A stretch of 64,000 nt of DNA from Limnanthes douglasii subsp. nivea (taxonomy: Eukaryota; Streptophyta; Magnoliopsida; Brassicales; Limnanthaceae): NCBI GenBank assembly GCA_036936605.1, contig JAUPFV010000001.1:168664643-168728642 (forward strand), read 5' to 3'. Under the pieces are notes generated by a model. That model saw nothing but the letters and a program-made list of their open reading frames with translations. It was not told the DNA's origin and did not search any database. Positions 21,133-32,800 of the stretch are shown here, piece by piece. Each line of letters begins with the position of its first letter. Position 1 is the stretch's first letter. The position numbers and the translations under genes are program-made.

Positions 21133-21340
21133 ACCAATATGGTAGCGCCAAGCTACGAGATGGAACATGCGTCTGGAAATACAGAGAAAGAAGACGAACA
21201 ATAGAAGATAGATAGCTCTAACCCTAGGTCAGAGTAAAAGAGACTTTAAATTAAAAAAGTTTGAGGCAAAACTAGGGTTTGAGAGCCTTTTATAAAAGTG
21301 CTCGAAACCTTAGCCCAAAATTACAGATTTTTTCTTATAC

Positions 21341-21611
21341 AATAAAATAAAGTTCAGACTAATTTCAAAGCGACTGGAGCTGATTAAGGATTCAATGTAG
21401 AAAATTTACTAAAACAGAAAAACGAGGGTTTAATCGATTAAATTTAGGGCCTGGACTTCATCACAACGTGATATTTTTGAAAATCGTTGGGCTTCTCGAC
21501 GCGTTCCATTTGAGTGGTCGCATCGCCTAATTCTGATATCTAGGCTCCAAATAAAGCCCGTTTCCGTTTGTCAAAAATGACATATAGTCATGGGCTTGTG
21601 CAACTACATCA
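21341..21611 (-). repeat. Gypsy-2 family 3'-end repeat, copy 2
   Basis: Second copy of 16383-16679 placed upstream of Gypsy-2 gag on the same strand. It still shows the decayed end of the pol frame. It could be the remnant of a second, tandem element whose body was lost, or a duplicated 3' end. Confidence 0.75.
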
Positions 21612-21924
21612 AGAGCTCTGTCAGCTTCCATCGCCTGGGAATCGTGTTTTAAATGCCACTGATTGATATAAGGGACCCAGATTCCTCAATTTTATAAGAT
21701 AATTTTGCGATTCCCTTAATTTTGAGATTGAGCTAGCCCTGCTTGTACCACTATATAAACTCTTTCTTATATGCGGATCATACTTCGCATTTATAGATGA
21801 GTTGAGATTTGAAACTTTAGTCCATCTAACAATCCTCTCAACAAAATACTTTTAACATTCTCTCAATTGATTTTTATCCGCCTAATCTTGTCAGGTTTAG
21901 AGCGGATATATGTGCTCATTATCA

Positions 21925-22134
21925 GATGCTCACTATGAGATGCAATGTGTCGTTCTTTGATCAACGTGTTTGATGAGTTTTCAGGCACTCCGTCTATAGA
22001 TGATATTGTGTCACTCCTTGATCAAGCTACATGCTTGATGAACTATTAGACACTCCATCTATCGATGAGAGTGCGCCGCTCCTTGATCAACCCATCAGCT
22101 TGATGAACCATCAGTCGCCCCATCTATAAAGCAG
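21925..22134. repeat. 65-bp tandem repeat, about 3.3 copies
   Basis: Unit starts at 21985, 22050 and 22115, exactly 65 bases apart, with a more diverged copy before. Each full unit holds CTTGATCAA and CTTGATGAAC, so the units contain short inverted repeats. No gene is visible in 21612-22430. The motif GCTCTTATACCA at 22232-22243, on the minus strand TGGTATAAGAGC, resembles a decayed tRNA-iMet primer site. Confidence 0.8.
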
Positions 22135-22430
22135 ATCATTCACCTTCAGAATAACTCCCGACTTTTAATAGCATGTTCGGCATCTAAGAATTTCACCCAC
22201 TTCACCCACCACATCTCGTTCCGTCTGAACCTGGTGCTCTTATACCACTGATGTAGCGGAATTAGTACAAGAACATACGGATAAACGAAACCTTATCTAT
22301 AACACATTGGTTCCCGTAGACTTAATGTTTGGTAGACGAATGATTTTCAATGATACAATAATATGGAAAATAAAATATCGGAGCGAGCATTTTCGAGTCA
22401 TGACAGATTGGTTAGAGGTAACTCGACCTG

Positions 22431-23060
22431 TCATAAGACAAGAGCAATACAACACAAATATTCGCTCAAGTTAACGATTGTCCAAGATAGAATTTCGTTG
22501 TGTGAAGTTGCATCCACCAGCGATTTGATATGTGGGTCTTGAAATATATCATTTTGGCACATTCTATTAAGGTCGATGGAGTCTACACTCAAACAATATT
22601 TACCATTTTGGTTTTTTACCAACACCAGATTAGCGGTCCAATTTAGGTAAACTACTTCTGCGATGTGGCTTATTTGGTCTAGAATGGTCAATGATTTTGC
22701 TAGATCGGTATGAAATTGATATATATTGAAATATTTTAACATGACACCTCGGTCGGTAGTCCCGTTATGTCTTGTATGGATCATGAAAACACATCTAAAT
22801 TATGAGTTGAGGTTTCATTGTTTCTTTTATAACATCTAATAAAATCGAGATCATTTCTTGTTGTTATCTTTTGGATGGCGGAAAGTAATATAACATTCTT
22901 GGGCTATACAATCACTTTGATCTTTATATTTATAATATATTAAAGGCATTGAGGCATTGTGAATACGGTTGGATGACTTATTAGGGAACAGTCATTCCAA
23001 AGATGGGATTGTAAGATGATAGTCCATCTACGGCCATAAATAAGCATTATACCTTCTTTA
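22431..23060 (-). pseudogene. Decayed Tat-type protease end and RT fragment
   Basis: Minus-strand remains of a Tat pol. Near 22990-22880 the tail of the protease region is readable (a VDGLSSYNPIFG-like segment). RT fingers follow at 22784-22431: NLVLVKNQNGKYCLSVDSID and NRMCQNDIFQDPHI match the conserved KKKNGKWR..DLN.CPKD..P region. The palm and everything downstream are missing. It lies outside Gypsy-3 and Gypsy-4, so it is a separate, older relic. Confidence 0.65.
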
Positions 23061-24339
23061 TGTATTCTCTTTAGATTAGGATGATATCCAACTTGAGATC
23101 TCCAAAGGTGTATGATCTAGTAAAAATGGATAGGATCTGATGTGATGGTACCAACGGTGTTATATCTCCGATTTAGTCATAGATTTTTTATGAATAAAAT
23201 ATTATTCTAGTTGTTAGTATCAATCATTTTTTCTTTATTTATGTCCTACCAAACTTTGTGATGATTATAACTCCATCTTTTTAGGGTGATACTATCATTC
23301 TCAAATCGTTCACGACCAATTTTATACACGAGGTATGAACTTATATAGAAGTGAGCCAAAGTTTGGCCTCAATGTTGAATCTCGAGGTCAATCGTGTGAT
23401 ATTTTTAGAGGAATTAGTAATTCATGTGGCCGAATGTTCTCTAGAGATGGTGAGTAATAGTTCTTGGTATGGATTTGGATTCAAGTACTCATCACATACC
23501 TCATAGATTTATAGTGTCTTTTATACTAAAGGGGAAACTGTCGATGCATTTTCTTAAGGTTGGTCAGCCCGAGGAAATTTAATAGGTTTAGTGGGGTATT
23601 ATTTGAAGTTGAACATCCTAAAGCTGCAGTAAAACGGAATAAGTTAACCATCGTCAATGAGATTCTTGATCTCATTATTGGGGGTGTGGTATTCACTTAT
23701 TTTTCATGTGTTATCATTGTGGTATTTATAGAACTTATTAGGGTTTCTTTTTATTTAAGGGTCCACGTTTTTTCGTACTTTCAAAAGTAGAACACGTCTT
23801 TTATCCATTCATATATTTATCCATTCATATATGATTACCAAAATTTCACTTTTGTGACTCTTATTATTTTGATGAGAGTATTTTATGGATGGATGTATAG
23901 AAGATAACGTTATATGTTGGGTGAGAAAAAAAATATATTTTATGTCATCTTCATCGTCTGCTTCGCATATCTGTATTGAATTTAGTATGTGCCTCAAACT
24001 CGGCTATTGTACAGCCAAAGGTCAAACTCTTTCGTTTTATAATATCAGTATGCAAAACTCTATTTTGTTTCTTCGTACCCGATTCACCCAAGACACGCTT
24101 TAACCATATCATCTCATTGCTCACCTGTGTAGTAGCGAAATATCATGACTCAGTAGTAGACAAGGCTCTTCTGCATATTAGAACTCTAACTCACAGTAGT
24201 TCTAGCTCGTGAAGGTCAAACCTCGATGGGTAGCACGCAAATATTACATTTGAGCGCATCGAACATCAATTTCCCAATCCGAGTAGGCATACCAACAATG
24301 TACATTTTAAATTAGAAAAAGAGGACACTATTGCTTACG
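23061..24339. other. No supported gene
   Basis: Low-information, AT-rich sequence. Weak hints of Tat protease (minus strand, 23080-23240) and of antisense-gene sequence (plus strand, 23560-23700) are too decayed to call. Confidence 0.5.
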
Positions 24340-24994
24340 CAGTGTTGGGCTTTATGAAGCCTATTTTTAAGCTCGAACAGAAACTCATATCATATGGAGA
24401 AACCATCACCATTCTCAAAGATGATTGTGAGCGTCACAAGAAAGCTTTCAAGGAGAAAAAAGCGTGCTAATGATTTGTTAAGCCAAGTTGCGCGGGCTGA
24501 TGAAGAGATTAAGTCTCAAAAGACTACTAACAAATCCAAAATTGCAAACGTTGACTCGTCCAGTGTGGAAGAATTCTAGAAAATGATCATGAGGATGCGA
24601 GGGATCGTCTGCAAAAATCTTTGAACGAGCACAAAACAACTAAAAAAAGTCGATAAGCGACTAACTGTACTTAAAACTCAAGCTACAAAAGATCAGAAAG
24701 ATGTTGTAGATGCATATGATGATAAGGGCTTAAAATCCTTATCAAAGTGATATTCTTCGATCAAGTCCGACATGGTCTTGGACTTTCACAAGGCATTCCC
24801 ATATTTGAACCTCATATCTCTTTCGGGTTGGTTCCAGAAGAAGTATGACCTAATAATATAGACTTTGCAGATAAACTAGACATTTATATGTTTACAGAAT
24901 GATGAAAGTACTTTGGAGAGTGAACGAGGATGCTTCGAAAGTCGGAGCTTTGATGAGGAGGATGCGGAAGGAAAAGAGCCCAAAGGTAATTGAG
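24340..24994 (+). pseudogene. Gypsy-4 antisense gene, coiled-coil and acidic tail remnant
   Basis: Plus-strand sequence rich in Lys, Glu and Asp codons, broken by several stops (for example 24468 and 24577). It includes a coiled-coil-like stretch and an ending with EDAEGKEPKGN. The same kind of coiled coil plus acidic tail ends the antisense gene of Gypsy-3 (29370-29480). It lies on the strand opposite to Gypsy-4 pol and next to the 30/59-bp array, the expected position for the Tat extra gene. Its conserved domain is lost. Confidence 0.6.
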
Positions 24995-25379
24995 TTTATT
25001 TTTATTGTACTAGTTTCTCATATCACTGTTCTTTTTGAACGTTTTTTGTATGAATAAGGTATTTTTTAGTACTATTCCAATTTGTCTTGTATAAGTCCTT
25101 GATATGGCTAAGGCGTTTTGCAACTGTATTCGGAATTTATGAATAGATTGCGTCCTTTTAATTCAACATACTTAAATAATTTAATTATTAATCAAATAGT
25201 GCACTCATAGTCTTTTTAGTTTAAATTAATCAACCCTCAATTATGTATCAAACCAATTACCTCAATCCAGACCATCATTCATTCGAATCTGATCAACTTG
25301 ACCAACTATTACTTCAATCCCGACCATCATTCTTCAGAATGTGACCAACTTAACCAACTAACGGTGGAAGCTTTTAATT

Positions 25380-25595
25380 GTGATAAACTAGTGTTGGAAC
25401 CTTTACACTTGACCAACTAATGTTGGGACCTTTTAACTATGACCAACTATTGTTGTAACCTTTACATTTGATAAACTAACGTTGGAACCTTTTAATTATC
25501 ATCAACTAGTATTGGAACCTTTACACTTGACCAACTAACGTTGAAATCTTTTAATTGTGACCAACTTGTGTTGGAACCTTTACACTTGACCAAAT
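25380..25595. repeat. Gypsy-4 tandem array (about 59 bp, two 30-bp half units)
   Basis: Alternating half units: CCAACTAATGTTGG followed by ACCTTTTAATTGTGA, then a similar half ending ACCTTTACACTTGA. Each half holds CCAAC / GTTGG around a four-base loop. Gypsy-3 is inserted inside the array; it resumes at 35197-35222 with CTAATGTTGGAACC. More diverged units extend left to about 25240. Confidence 0.88.
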
Positions 25596-25909
25596 TGATG
25601 TGGATTTAATATGGTTCTTATAGAAAGGTTAAGAGAAGTAAAGAGAAGTAGAGAGAAGTAGGGGAAAAGTAGTTTCTAGAGAGAGAAAATCAAAGAGTGA
25701 AAGTAGTTTAATCTCAAAAGTCAAAATCCTTTACTTAGTTCAGCCTTGGCCTTTATATATAGACTCAAGGACGTAAGTGTAACAGAATATGTTACACAAA
25801 GGGTCTAATTGCATATTAGTCCTTAAGTGTAACAGAATATGTTATACAATTTATCATACAAGGTTTCATTCATTTACATTTTGACCGCCAATGTTCTATT
25901 TCCTTATCA
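25596..25909 (-). repeat. Gypsy-3 3' LTR
   Basis: Pairs with 34877-35196. On the minus strand it opens TGATAAGG and ends ACATCA. A TAAGTGTAACAGAATATG stretch occurs twice inside, one copy replacing sequence found only in the 5' LTR. Confidence 0.92.
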
Positions 25910-26288
25910 GTAGCTCCCTTAGTTCTTATGAAAGTCAGTGAATGAGAACTAATTGGCATCAACAAAATCTTCTTTAGTGGAGAAAATTCCCTTTATCCAG
26001 GATTCAAGCTGCTTCAAACTTACTATCTCCATATATTTGGCAAAATCTCATCCTCGAATTAATGATAATTTCCTCAACGCTTTGGAAGTTTCCTTATGGA
26101 GTCATTACCTTCTAACAGTCATTTATATTCAAAGTAGAGACCGAATAGGTGATAATGATTCCTTAGGCTCTAGGTCTGCCACTAGGCCTATCATATGATA
26201 TGTGTTAAACTCTCTTTTATGCGACCGTTTGGAATTCTACCCAATTGTCTTCTCCATCTCTTCCACTTCCCTCTCCCTCAATGTTTTC

Positions 26289-26296
26289 TATAAATA
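26289..26296 (+). promoter_or_regulatory. TATA box of the Gypsy-3 antisense gene
   Basis: TATAAATA on the plus strand, followed by TTTTTTTCACA and AGAGAGATAG in the same order as downstream of the Gypsy-1 antisense TATA box. It lies about 430 bases before the likely ATG at 26728, so the leader is longer than in Gypsy-1. The region 25910-26727 holds no other supported gene. Confidence 0.55.
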
Positions 26297-26727
26297 CATC
26301 TATGTGACTCAATTTTTTTCACAATACTCTTTTAAAGAGAGATAGTTTACTTGTTTTCTGAAATTGTTTGGCTACTTTCATTTGGATCTTCAACCTTTAA
26401 ACTACCTTCACGGAAAAATACAAATTCACCTCCAATATTTAAGTTTGTTTATGAGAAAACATTCAAAACTTAAAAAGCCAAGATCCAACAAACCTAGAAA
26501 TTCATCCTCCTAGATAAACAGAAAATCTCATTTCGGATCATACGTACTTCTGCATAAGTGAAAGGGCAGATAAATATAGAGCAGTTGGTCTGATAAGCAA
26601 CGCACCTTGGGGTTTGTCCACATAGAAAATATATTAAGGTAACTTCGATCTTAATCAAACTTCTCTTGACTTTTCAAATTCTTATTTTCCAGAAGAAAAT
26701 CAATCATCTAAAACTCAAACACTGAAA

Positions 26728-29480
26728 ATGCCTCGAATTTCACCATCTCTAGGTAGAACATCACCCTGAACCCCTTCTACAAACTCAAATCCTCGAATCA
26801 ATCGCAAAGTAACCCAAACTAAATCTTCTCCAAGGAGATCAAAGGACAATCCTTCTCCAGTTAATTGTGAGCCTCATCGTCCATTGGGCAAGGAAATCCT
26901 TCCAGTTCATACAAAAACTCATATTCCTCAAACTCTAAAAAGAAAAACCTTCATAGTCATGCGGAAGATGCTGATTACACATCGAATCCTTCAACATCTT
27001 CTCCTCCCCTAAGGGATGTTGTTGAGACATCTATAGAGTCTCAACAATATCCCTCAAGTAACAATAATAGAGAACCAATTTTGAATCTAACCCACCTCGA
27101 TTTGTGGATGAGGCATCCTAGAAAGAAGTTGACTTTGAAGCCACACAATCAAACGTCGAGGCTAATACAAAAGATGATGCTTTGAAGGAAAAAAAACAGC
27201 GAAACAGCGAAACAACGAAAGGTGTTTCGAAGATAAAAGCACCTAAGAGAAGGAAAAAAGAAAGCTCTCGTTGAGCTCTCCGAAGATCTGGCTGCCTTAG
27301 TTTGTGAAAATTTGAAACCACTCAACTGTGAGTATATATTGGCACTAAAAAATGTGTCATATATCTATTATCCAGAGTCTCAGGTTTCCTCTTTAAAACG
27401 TAATGGGGAATGTCAGACAACATCGTACTTCGGCTTCCTAAAAAAAGAGAGACTCTACTTAACTATGGAAATGATGAGTTGGTGGTGTACCGAGAGATTA
27501 TCAACAGGGTTCTTGGTTTCCGTTTGACCCAATCAATGGTTTACCCTTCTATCCATTATTATGGCTTCCAGACTTGCCCAAATTCCTCTTTCTATCAGAG
27601 ATTTCATTGCCCTGACAAATCTTTTGAAGGGCCCTATCCTGCCCTTCTACTATCTCACACGTGATGATGATCTTAAGATGGTCGATGACCTACTCGAGGC
27701 TAAAAAAAACTTGAAGCTAAAATTTATCTCCATATCTGGGGCCTGGGAAAATGGAAAAGAAATTTCCGAGGTGAATCCATCAAGACTCAACCCCGTTTGG
27801 AGGAGTAACCGTAAGATGCTTCTTTATTGTTGTTTCTATTATTTCGTTTTATTCGTTTACTTGTTTTTTGCACTGTATCCCAGAAATTCCGAGGCGATAA
27901 AAGATTCACCAAAAAAATGTTAAAGATATTTTTTCAAAGCTGGAAACATGGGCAAAAAAGAGTGGGGCAATGAGTTCCACTCAGAAATCTTGCCCATTGA
28001 TTTTATCAACAACCACTTGTGGCAAATCGCATTGGGCGTTGATTTCTGAGAAAATCCGATGGAACCTCCAAACCCAATTCTGGATGTGAAGAGATTAGTG
28101 GCGTCTGATGGTATGATGTTTCTTCCAGTTCGAAATAGGTCACAAAGTCACATTCCCTCAAAGAAAAAACGGAAAAATAATAAAAACAGCTAGCACATCT
28201 GGTGTTAGCCCTTCAGAAATTCCAACGTCACAACCAAAATCAAAGAAAAAAAAACAAAAAAGAGCTTCCCCGTTATCGAAGAAGGAGAACAAGTTGAGCC
28301 TTCTCCAAAACGAAAGAAGACAGTTGGCTCAAGAAAAATAAGAGCACAACTAAGACAATTCCTAAAAAAAGCAACAAAGATTATTTTAGAAACTGCTCAA
28401 AGGGTGGTGCCTTCCGATGCTGATGACATTGTTGTGGTGGAAGATCAATAAAAAGAAAGTGAAGTAGGTGATGAAGAAAGATGGGATCAACAAAGAGAGA
28501 CTGCTCTTGATAATGATCGATGTGATTATCACTTTGATCCTAATAACTTCATCTACCTCGATCAATCTCAAGAGATTGTCAGAGATGAAGATCGACACGT
28601 TAAAGATCTTCAGGACAACTGCAACATTACGGTAAAAGATCTACTCTTGTTCTTCCTGTGGCAACTTCACAAAAGGTCTATTTGCCTCCATCTTCTTCTG
28701 CTCTTATTCCTTATCCTAGTCCAGTATTCATACCTTTCGAAGAGCCATCCGAATACGTTATACTTTCTCTTTAACCATTTTCCAACCTTGGCACTGCAGC
28801 ACAAAAAATATGTCAAGAAGTTGAATTTTCTCGAAGCCACTTGGACAAAATGGCGAAGGAATGGTTCGTTAAAATAAATTTATTGTTGGTGAGAAGGAAA
28901 TGAAGGAAGTATTTAGTGGTATGGTGGAGATCCAATTTTACGAATTCTAAACTGGAGATCAGAATTCCTCAAAGGAATCATTTTCCTTAAAAATCATTTC
29001 AAAGCTGTGCACGAGAAAGAGAAGGAAGAGCTTAATTTCTCATAAAAATGAGATAGAAGAGCTCATGTCTAAACATTCTCAAGAGTTATCCGAGGAGAAA
29101 CAAAATTAATCTATTCTTCAACTTTCACTAAACAAGAGTGGAGATGAAAAGAAAAAGTTGACAAAGGATATGGATACTCTCAAGGCTTAATTCGATGAAG
29201 ATAAAAATCTTGATGTACCTGCTGCTGGGAACGAATGTGGGAAAGACATGCCAGCGGCCATCAAAAATGTCGAGCACAAAAAGTTGTTAATCTTCTTCGC
29301 GAAATTCATGTCTCATTTCTAAAGCTAAATCTCTCCAACTTCTTGGAGAAGATTCTTATTGAAAATTTCACCAGTGAAGCCTTTGACCATGTACCAGCTT
29401 CTTCATCCGAAGAGGTGGAATCAGAGGAAAGTTCTTCTGACCCAGAGGAGTCTGCCAAGGAGGACTCCGACGATAAATAG
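26728..29480 (+). pseudogene. Gypsy-3 antisense extra gene
   Basis: Runs on the strand opposite to Gypsy-3 pol. The ATG at 26728 starts MPRISPSLGR. After a Ser/Pro/Lys-rich part, the putative gypsy-type transposon domain is readable from 27290 to 27800 in shifting frames: LNCEYILALKNVSYIYYPE, then MASRLAQIPLSIRDFIAL and FISISGAWENGKEI, matching the Gypsy-1 domain closely. A GT-AG intron (27805-27883) follows at the homologous place. The rest is a Lys/Glu-rich coiled coil with several stops, ending in an acidic Ser/Glu/Asp tail at 29480. Role unknown. Confidence 0.8.
27805..27883 (+). other. Probable intron in the Gypsy-3 antisense gene
   Basis: 79 bases starting GTAACCGTAAG and ending CACTGTATCCCAG, with a T-rich body. 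It sits at the same position relative to the SGAWENG motif as the 69-bp candidate in Gypsy-1, although the intron sequences differ. Confidence 0.65.
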
Positions 29481-29652
29481 CTTTTTTATCTTTCTTTCTT
29501 TTTTATCTGTCATCTAATTGTTGTAGGATAACTTGACTTTGTTAAACGCCATTTGTTTTGGTATTGAAAAATGTTTTGTATGTTCATCAGATTTATGCAA
29601 TAGTATTTGTTTCTCCTAATATTTTCATTACTTTTTATATAACAATGCATAG

Positions 29653-29880
29653 TTGCTTCGAACGATTAAACTCATTACAATGTGTATTTAGAAAATGTCA
29701 ACACCTTCAACACAAATAATGTGTTTTAGATAACATAACACTTCGAACATTATAGTGTGTTTAAAGGACGTATCACTTCCAATATGGTCGTGCATTTAAA
29801 GAACGTAACACTTCGAATATGGTAGTGTGTTTAAAAAACGTAGGACTTCAAATATAGTTGTTTCTTAGAAAAGTGTATAC
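29653..29880. repeat. Gypsy-3 tandem array, about 35-bp unit
   Basis: Three clean 35-bp units (CACTTCGAATATGG ... GTGTGTTTAAAGAACGTAA) plus diverged ones on both sides. Each clean unit holds ACACT / AGTGT arms. It lies between the stop of the antisense gene (29480) and the conserved block after pol. Confidence 0.85.
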
Positions 29881-30019
29881 AACCCTTCGGGATAGTTACT
29901 CTTGGTCAACTTCAAAGATGATCAGTCTTTAACTTGTTACCAAAATAATCTAAATAATTAAACTTAAACAACCATTGGCCAAAAAATAGTTTTTATTGAT
30001 AACATCGAATATTTACATA

Positions 30020-30069
30020 ACACCTTATTAAAACCTTCGTGGGCCAACAGGGTAGGAAAGAGTGTGCCA
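30020..30069 (-). other. Conserved noncoding block after pol (Gypsy-3 copy)
   Basis: On the minus strand GGCACACTCTTTCCTACC then GGTTTTAATAAGGTG, just after the integrase end. It is almost identical to the Gypsy-1 block at its left half. Confidence 0.75.
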
Positions 30070-30099
30070 ATTATTAAAAAAAGAAATTTCAAAAGTAAT

Positions 30100-30960
30100 A
30101 GTTACTCCCATTACAATTTTAGATGTTGTATATTCCAAAGGATGTTGAAGAATCCTCCCCTGTTTGTCACAAAGGCGATAAAAACCTGGCTTTATTTTTT
30201 CCACAACCATATAGGGACCCTCCCAATTCGGGGGCATCTTGCCGAGGCTTTTCCTTAGTATGGAGAAATACCTTTTTTAGAACTTTATCACCAACCTTGA
30301 AATCCCTCTTTCTTACCTTTGAATTATATCTACTATTCATAAGAGTATGATAATGAATCATATTCAGATGAGCTCTAGCTCCTTTTTCCTTAATCAAGTC
30401 CAAATATGTTGGTTTTGCTTCGTCATTCAGGTCCTCAGAATACTGAGTTACTCTATAAGAAGGAAATGTATATTCTGCAGGACTAACAATATCCATTCCA
30501 TATACCAAGGCCAACAGAGTTTCTTTAATGTCATCTTTAAGAGTTGTTCGATAAGCCTATAATACCTCTTGCAAATAGTTAGGCCATTTTCTTGCAACCC
30601 ATGTCAAATTATTCTTTAAACCTTCTAAAATAGATCTATTTGTCACCTCTACCTGACCATTTTCTTGGGATGAAAAGGTGTAGAAAAACATTATGTTATT
30701 CCCTTCGAAGCACAAAAACAAGCCATTTCTCTGTTGTTAAATTGATGACTGTTATCTGTAGTAATTTTTCGAGGTACCCCGAAATGGCAACAAATATTGT
30801 TCACAATGAACTTAATTATATCCATCGCTTTTGGTCCCACTAAATCCATTCCTCATCTGCCAAAAGGTATGGCTTTGGTAATAGACATGAGTGGAACTGT
30901 AGGTTTGTGAATAGAATTGGAAAATCTTTGACCAGTATCGCAGTCTCAAACCAAAATTTT
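30100..30960 (-). pseudogene. Gypsy-3 integrase with internal deletion
   Basis: The core is readable: GMDLVGP (first Asp), then ICCHFGVPRKITTDNSHQFN (second Asp), QCFSTPFHP, and the C-terminal part at 30514-30110 (MALVYGMDIVSPAEYTFPS, DFKVGDKVLKKVF, PPNWEGPYMVVEKIKPG). About 30 residues between the first and second Asp that are present in Gypsy-1 are missing here. The Glu-containing segment is frameshifted. It cannot be active. Confidence 0.85.
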
Positions 30961-31261
30961 AGCATCGTTCATAATCAAGGGCTAATAATATCCTGCCAAC
31001 AAAACTCGACGTGTCAATGCCTTGAACCCACAATGTGCTCAACCCTTCCCCATCATGCAATTCTAACAGAATTTCTTGTGACTTTTATTTATTCAAGCAA
31101 CGCAATAATGGCCTACTCAATGATTTTTTGTATAAAACCCCATCTAACACAATATAGCCACATGATTTACCCTTCGACCCTTTCGCCAACTGCACATCTT
31201 GAGGCAGCGTTCCTCTTAACAAAAAATTCAGAATATCGGTTCTCCAATCGCTTCAAATTAC

Positions 31262-31680
31262 TTATGGTGTGACGAAAACTTCTTCAGAATATTGACACTG
31301 CTCTGAGCATGTTAGAATCGAAGGACTCTCCTGTAATAAAATCCAAGAATATTCTTCTATGTAAGCTAGAGTTGCCAAAGAATCAGAAACTGTATTGTCT
31401 CCTCGGCTAATATGCTCTACAATAACGTGATCAAACAGAAGATTCAAATTTCGAAGTTCTCGAAGATACAAAATTAGGTGGTCTTTTTTTTTCTTCGGAA
31501 ACACCAGCCACCTGATTTGCTACTAATTGGGAATCTGTTTCTAAATGAACTGAAGTTGACCAACAAATATTCGCAAGCCTTAAACCATCTAATACAGCTT
31601 CATATTCAACTTCATTATCTGATGCATGAAAGCCAAATTTAATAGGTTGAAACATTATTTCCCAGATGGAGCAGTGAGTT
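31262..31680 (-). pseudogene. Gypsy-3 second RNase H
   Basis: Archaeal-like RNase H of the Tat lineage: IKFGFHASDNEVEYEAVLDG (Glu) and VHLETDSQLVANQVAG (Asp). A frame change near 31490 splits it from the end (LFDHVIVEHISRGDNTVSDSLATLA). The Ala-to-Val change next to the catalytic Glu is the main difference from Gypsy-1. Confidence 0.85.
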
Positions 31681-31799
31681 GAACAACTGCACTGTATCCT
31701 AAAATGCTAGAACCCCCATCAGTTCAGATTATCCATATCGAACTGCTTGGCAAAACCTTCTTGTTTATCTCTTCGTTTGATCTACTTGAATGGAATTCA

Positions 31800-32427
31800 A
31801 CAAGAAAGTCTGATAAGGCTTAGGCCTTGATAGCTGTCCGAGGTGAAAAAATGATATCAAAATCTCCCAGCTCAACTAACCATTTGGTCATCCTCCCATA
31901 AATATTGGGGTGTTGTAAAAAATAATTCAGTTGAAATGAAGTTCGAAGCTCAATAGTGTGAGCTTGAAAATAGGGGTGCATTTTCCTGGCAACCACTACT
32001 AAAGCTAGAGCTAATTTTTTGAGCTTGAAGTACTTTACTCTGCTGCAACTAAACTCTTGCTGACATAATACATTGGCTTTGAAATTCCCAAATTTTCACT
32101 TATCAAAACAACACTTACTGTAAAATCCGATACTGCACTATACAAAGGGAGTTGTTCTCCAATTCGACGTTTGGACAATATCTCTGGTGATGACAATAAT
32201 TCTTTAATACTTGAAAACGATGCTTCACATTCCGAAGTCCACTCAAATTCTTTTGGTCTTCTTAACACTTGGAAGAAAGGGAAGTATTTATCAAAAAATC
32301 TAGAAATGAATTCGTTAAGTGCAGCTAACTTTCCTGTTAAAATTTGCATTTCTTTGATAGTTTGAAGTGATGTTGCAGCTAACCTTGTGACCATTTCGGA
32401 TGACCCCCACACTATCTCCGATGACAT
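31800..32427 (-). pseudogene. Gypsy-3 RT thumb and first RNase H (RT palm missing)
   Basis: The sequence goes from the protease-RT linker directly to the thumb (MQILTGKLAALNEFISRFF), with the join near 32365. Compared with Gypsy-1, about 1.1 kb is gone, including the whole fingers and palm and the YIDD site. The remaining part (FEWTSECEASFSSIKELL, GISKPMYYVSKSL) is the connection and RNase H. Without a palm this copy could not make its own RT and would have depended on related elements. Confidence 0.88.
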
Positions 32428-32800
32428 ATTTCAAGCAGTAGTGTACGGTGGATACAACTAAATACATCCTCGAAAGTCAAGGTCTCGCGAATATGACATT
32501 ATAGTTGGTTGGACAGTCTACTACCATGAATAAAACCTTAACCTTCTTTCTAAAAGGTCTCTTTCCCAAATATCCCTCTCCCTCAAATTCCCTAATTACT
32601 TGTGTTGTTACTCGTGTGAATTCAATTATAGTGTGTTCTGATTGGGAAATCCAAGAAGGATTGCACATTTTATCATAAGTTGATTTAAAAAGAACATTTG
32701 TAGAGCTTCTTGTATCCATTAGAACGCGTTTGATTTTAAAACCAACTACCTCTGCTCTAATAACCACCATATTTTTATGAGGACCTGTAGTGCCTCTCAA
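32400..32800 (-). pseudogene. Gypsy-3 protease region
   Basis: Protease with VVIRAEVVGFKIKRVLMDTRSSTNVLFK: the active site reads DTRSS instead of DTGSS, so the glycine is lost. VLFMVVDCPTNYNVIFARP and a following SRM..VSTVH..LK stretch match the Gypsy-1 protease tail. Confidence 0.87.

Larger units (their letters stand above)
16383..21213 (-). mobile_element. Gypsy-2, chromovirus-like Ty3/Gypsy element
   Basis: Minus-strand order gag, protease, RT, RNase H, integrase. It has one RNase H, a CCHC zinc knuckle and an integrase tail with the ARKVG end of a GPY/F-type module, so it is unlike the Tat elements here; a chromovirus (perhaps Reina-like) fits best. Clear LTRs were not found; the left end is likely truncated against LINE-A. 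About 300 bases at its 3' end recur at 21341-21611. Confidence 0.85.

Noticed and set aside
24340..24994. Independent host coiled-coil gene
   Set aside because: Its place opposite Gypsy-4 pol, beside the array, and its acidic tail fit the Tat antisense gene better.
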